A stretch of DNA of 64,000 nucleotides from UBA4742 sp963734965 (GTDB lineage: Bacteria > Actinomycetota > Acidimicrobiia > Acidimicrobiales > Acidimicrobilacustridaceae): NCBI GenBank assembly GCA_963734965.1, contig CAVTJK010000004.1:1054001-1118000 (forward strand). Direction: 5' to 3'. The position numbers and the translations under genes are program-made. Below, piece after piece: positions 62,983 through 64,000 of this stretch. The notes under the pieces are model-generated. The model saw only the letters and a program-made list of their open reading frames with translations, had not been told where the DNA came from and made no database searches. Numbering within the stretch: the first letter of the stretch is position 1; every line of letters begins with the position of its first letter.

Positions 62983-63342
62983 CTAGGCGCCGGTGTGCTC
63001 AGCCCACACGCGTTGGACCTCGGCCGGGCTGAAGTCCTCTTTGTGCACGTAGGCGGCGGCCCCGCAGGACAACGCGTCGGCGGGCAGGTCGCCGGCGTCA
63101 TAGGTCGACAGCAGGATCACGACGGTGTCGGGGGCCTCGGCCAGGATCTGACGGGTGGCCTCGACCCCGTTGATGCCAGGCAGGTTGATGTCCATGAGCA
63201 CGAGCTGGGGCGACGTGGCCCGCGCCTGGTCGATGGCGGCCTCACCCGAGTCGGCCTCGGCCACGACGTCGAAACCATGGGTCACGGTGATGACCATCCG
63301 GGCGGCGGCGCGGAAAGGCGCCTGATCGTCCACGATCAGCAC
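62983..63342 (-). CDS. Receiver-only response regulator
   Basis: A phosphorylatable switch of about 119 residues (longer if an upstream start is used). MLIVDDQAPFRAAARMVITV, phosphoacceptor Asp in LVLMDINLPGINGVEATRQI, and VHKEDFSPAEVQRVWAEHTG with the conserved Lys. No output domain, so it may act by phosphotransfer or by binding another protein. GTG 63342 has no ribosome-binding site, while AGGAGG lies six bases before an in-frame ATC (63379-63381), giving MIETETETQTESVAVLIVDD if read as start. Convergent with the histidine kinase, its probable partner. Confidence 0.8.
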   Translation of the reverse strand: MLIVDDQAPFRAAARMVITVTHGFDVVAEADSGEAAIDQARATSPQLVLMDINLPGINGVEATRQILAEAPDTVVILLSTYDAGDLPADALSCGAAAYVHKEDFSPAEVQRVWAEHTGA

Positions 63343-63504
63343 GGCGACGGATTCGGTCTGGGTTTCGGTCTCGGTCTCGATGACAGCCTCCTGGGGCTAC
63401 CGAACGAGTGTCGCGCCGCTCCGCGGACCGGCCCAGGATGCGAGCCTGCCATCCGCAGGGGTGCTGGCCTACCCCCTCCGCGACCCCCGGTCGACGGGCC
63501 GCGA

Positions 63505-64000
63505 CTACCGGTCGGCCGGACGCCCCGGCTGCTCGGACAGGTACACGAGCACGGCCATCACCCGGCGGTGACGATCGGGCTCCTCGCTCAGCCCGAGCTT
63601 CGAGAACAACGAGTTGATGTGCTTCTCGACGGCGCGTTCGGACAGCCCGAGGGCGGCCGCCACCGCGGCGTTGTTCTTGCCCTGGGCGATCTCGGCCAGG
63701 ACCTCGAGCTCGCGAGGCGTCAGGAACCGCAGCGGCGACTCCTTGGGGCGCGACCGGGCATCGACCAGAGCCTCGACCACCTTGGGATCGATCACCGATC
63801 CGCCGGCGTCGACGGTGCGCACGGCCTCGGCGAGCTGCGCCGGGTCCGACACCCGTTCCTTGAGCAGATAGGCGCGGGCTTCGGATCCGGCGTCGAGCAA
63901 CGTGACGGCGTAGGCCGGTTCGACGTACTGCGAGAGCACGACCACGCCGACCGACGGATGCGAGTCGCGCAGCTGCGTCGCGGCGCGGATGCCTTCGTCG
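63505..64000 (-). CDS. NarL/FixJ-family response regulator with LuxR helix-turn-helix, 5' part outside window
   Basis: Two-component transcription factor, C-terminal 165 residues visible; the receiver is cut by the window edge. Receiver end: VGVVVLSQYVEPAYAVTLLD and RAYLLKERVSDPAQLAEAVR; output: RFLTPRELEVLAEIAQGKNN AAVAAALGLSERAVEKHINS, the complete LuxR HTH. The receiver resembles that of the cyclase fusion at 56.1 kb almost residue for residue (LSQY, YLLKERVSD, GGSxxDPxxVxAL), so they are paralogues. Upstream of it lies the receiver-only gene's start region on the same strand. Likely the DNA-binding target of the NarL-type kinase. Confidence 0.9.
   Translation of the reverse strand, partial: DEGIRAATQLRDSHPSVGVVVLSQYVEPAYAVTLLDAGSEARAYLLKERVSDPAQLAEAVRTVDAGGSVIDPKVVEALVDARSRPKESPLRFLTPRELEVLAEIAQGKNNAAVAAALGLSERAVEKHINSLFSKLGLSEEPDRHRRVMAVLVYLSEQPGRPADR

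Overview
The window is GC-rich DNA with dense genes, many GTG and TTG starts, and a mycolic/acidimicrobial-type gene repertoire: an Rpf-domain resuscitation factor, NarL-type signalling, luciferase-like (LLM) and PPOX flavin/F420-type enzymes, several acyl-CoA dehydrogenases and a P450. This points to a high-GC actinobacterium. An Acidimicrobiia-like lineage is my guess, inferred from gene content only. No rRNA, tRNA, CRISPR array or insertion sequence was recognised.

Layout. 1-2.85 kb: the 5' part of a large ATPase regulator (minus) and an ECF-type sigma factor. 2.9-6.7 kb: a tight five-gene minus-strand operon joined by ATGA/GTGA overlaps (GNAT, serine-less carrier protein, acyl carrier protein, sulfotransferase, fatty-acyl-AMP-ligase-like enzyme), the best candidate for an undescribed small biosynthetic system. 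6.9-12.8 kb: a second minus-strand run (MFS exporter, TetR regulator, two alpha/beta hydrolases, enoyl-CoA hydratase, acyl-CoA dehydrogenase) behind a promoter with twin GAAAC-N6-GTTTC operators, divergent from another acyl-CoA dehydrogenase. 14-25 kb: metabolic genes (cupin, SRPBCC, phosphoribosyltransferase, DapB-like reductase, SDR, LigD-type polymerase, GH15 glycosidase, lipoprotein esterase, polysaccharide deacetylase with an acetyltransferase-like partner). 25-37 kb: an accessory-looking zone with a secreted HAF-repeat protein, small Cys-rich and membrane proteins, VOC proteins, ankyrin repeats, gene remnants and an ArsR-SRPBCC pair. 37-45 kb: acyl-CoA dehydrogenase, MFS, cysS, valS, Fe-superoxide dismutase. 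45-54 kb: Rpf protein, phytoene-desaturase-like oxidoreductase, amidase, deaminase, P450, secreted SurE.

54-64 kb is a signalling island. A response regulator whose HTH has decayed is fused to a class III cyclase; it is divergent from a cyclic-nucleotide-binding protein and a metallo-hydrolase, and is translationally coupled to an ABC ATPase and permease, then a NarL-type histidine kinase. A receiver-only regulator and a full NarL regulator follow on the other strand. A coherent reading is kinase to receiver-cyclase to cyclic nucleotide to the divergent effector, with the transporter in the same operon.

Two genome-scale signals stand out. A long imperfect palindrome (CTGGCGGCGATGAAGGGCG core) occurs five times at gene ends, once supplying a stop codon. 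Many genes, including the essential valS and cysS, are broken by single-base indels, mostly insertions. Repairing each restores a full-length family protein, so these are treated as probable sequence errors and each gene is reported as one feature.
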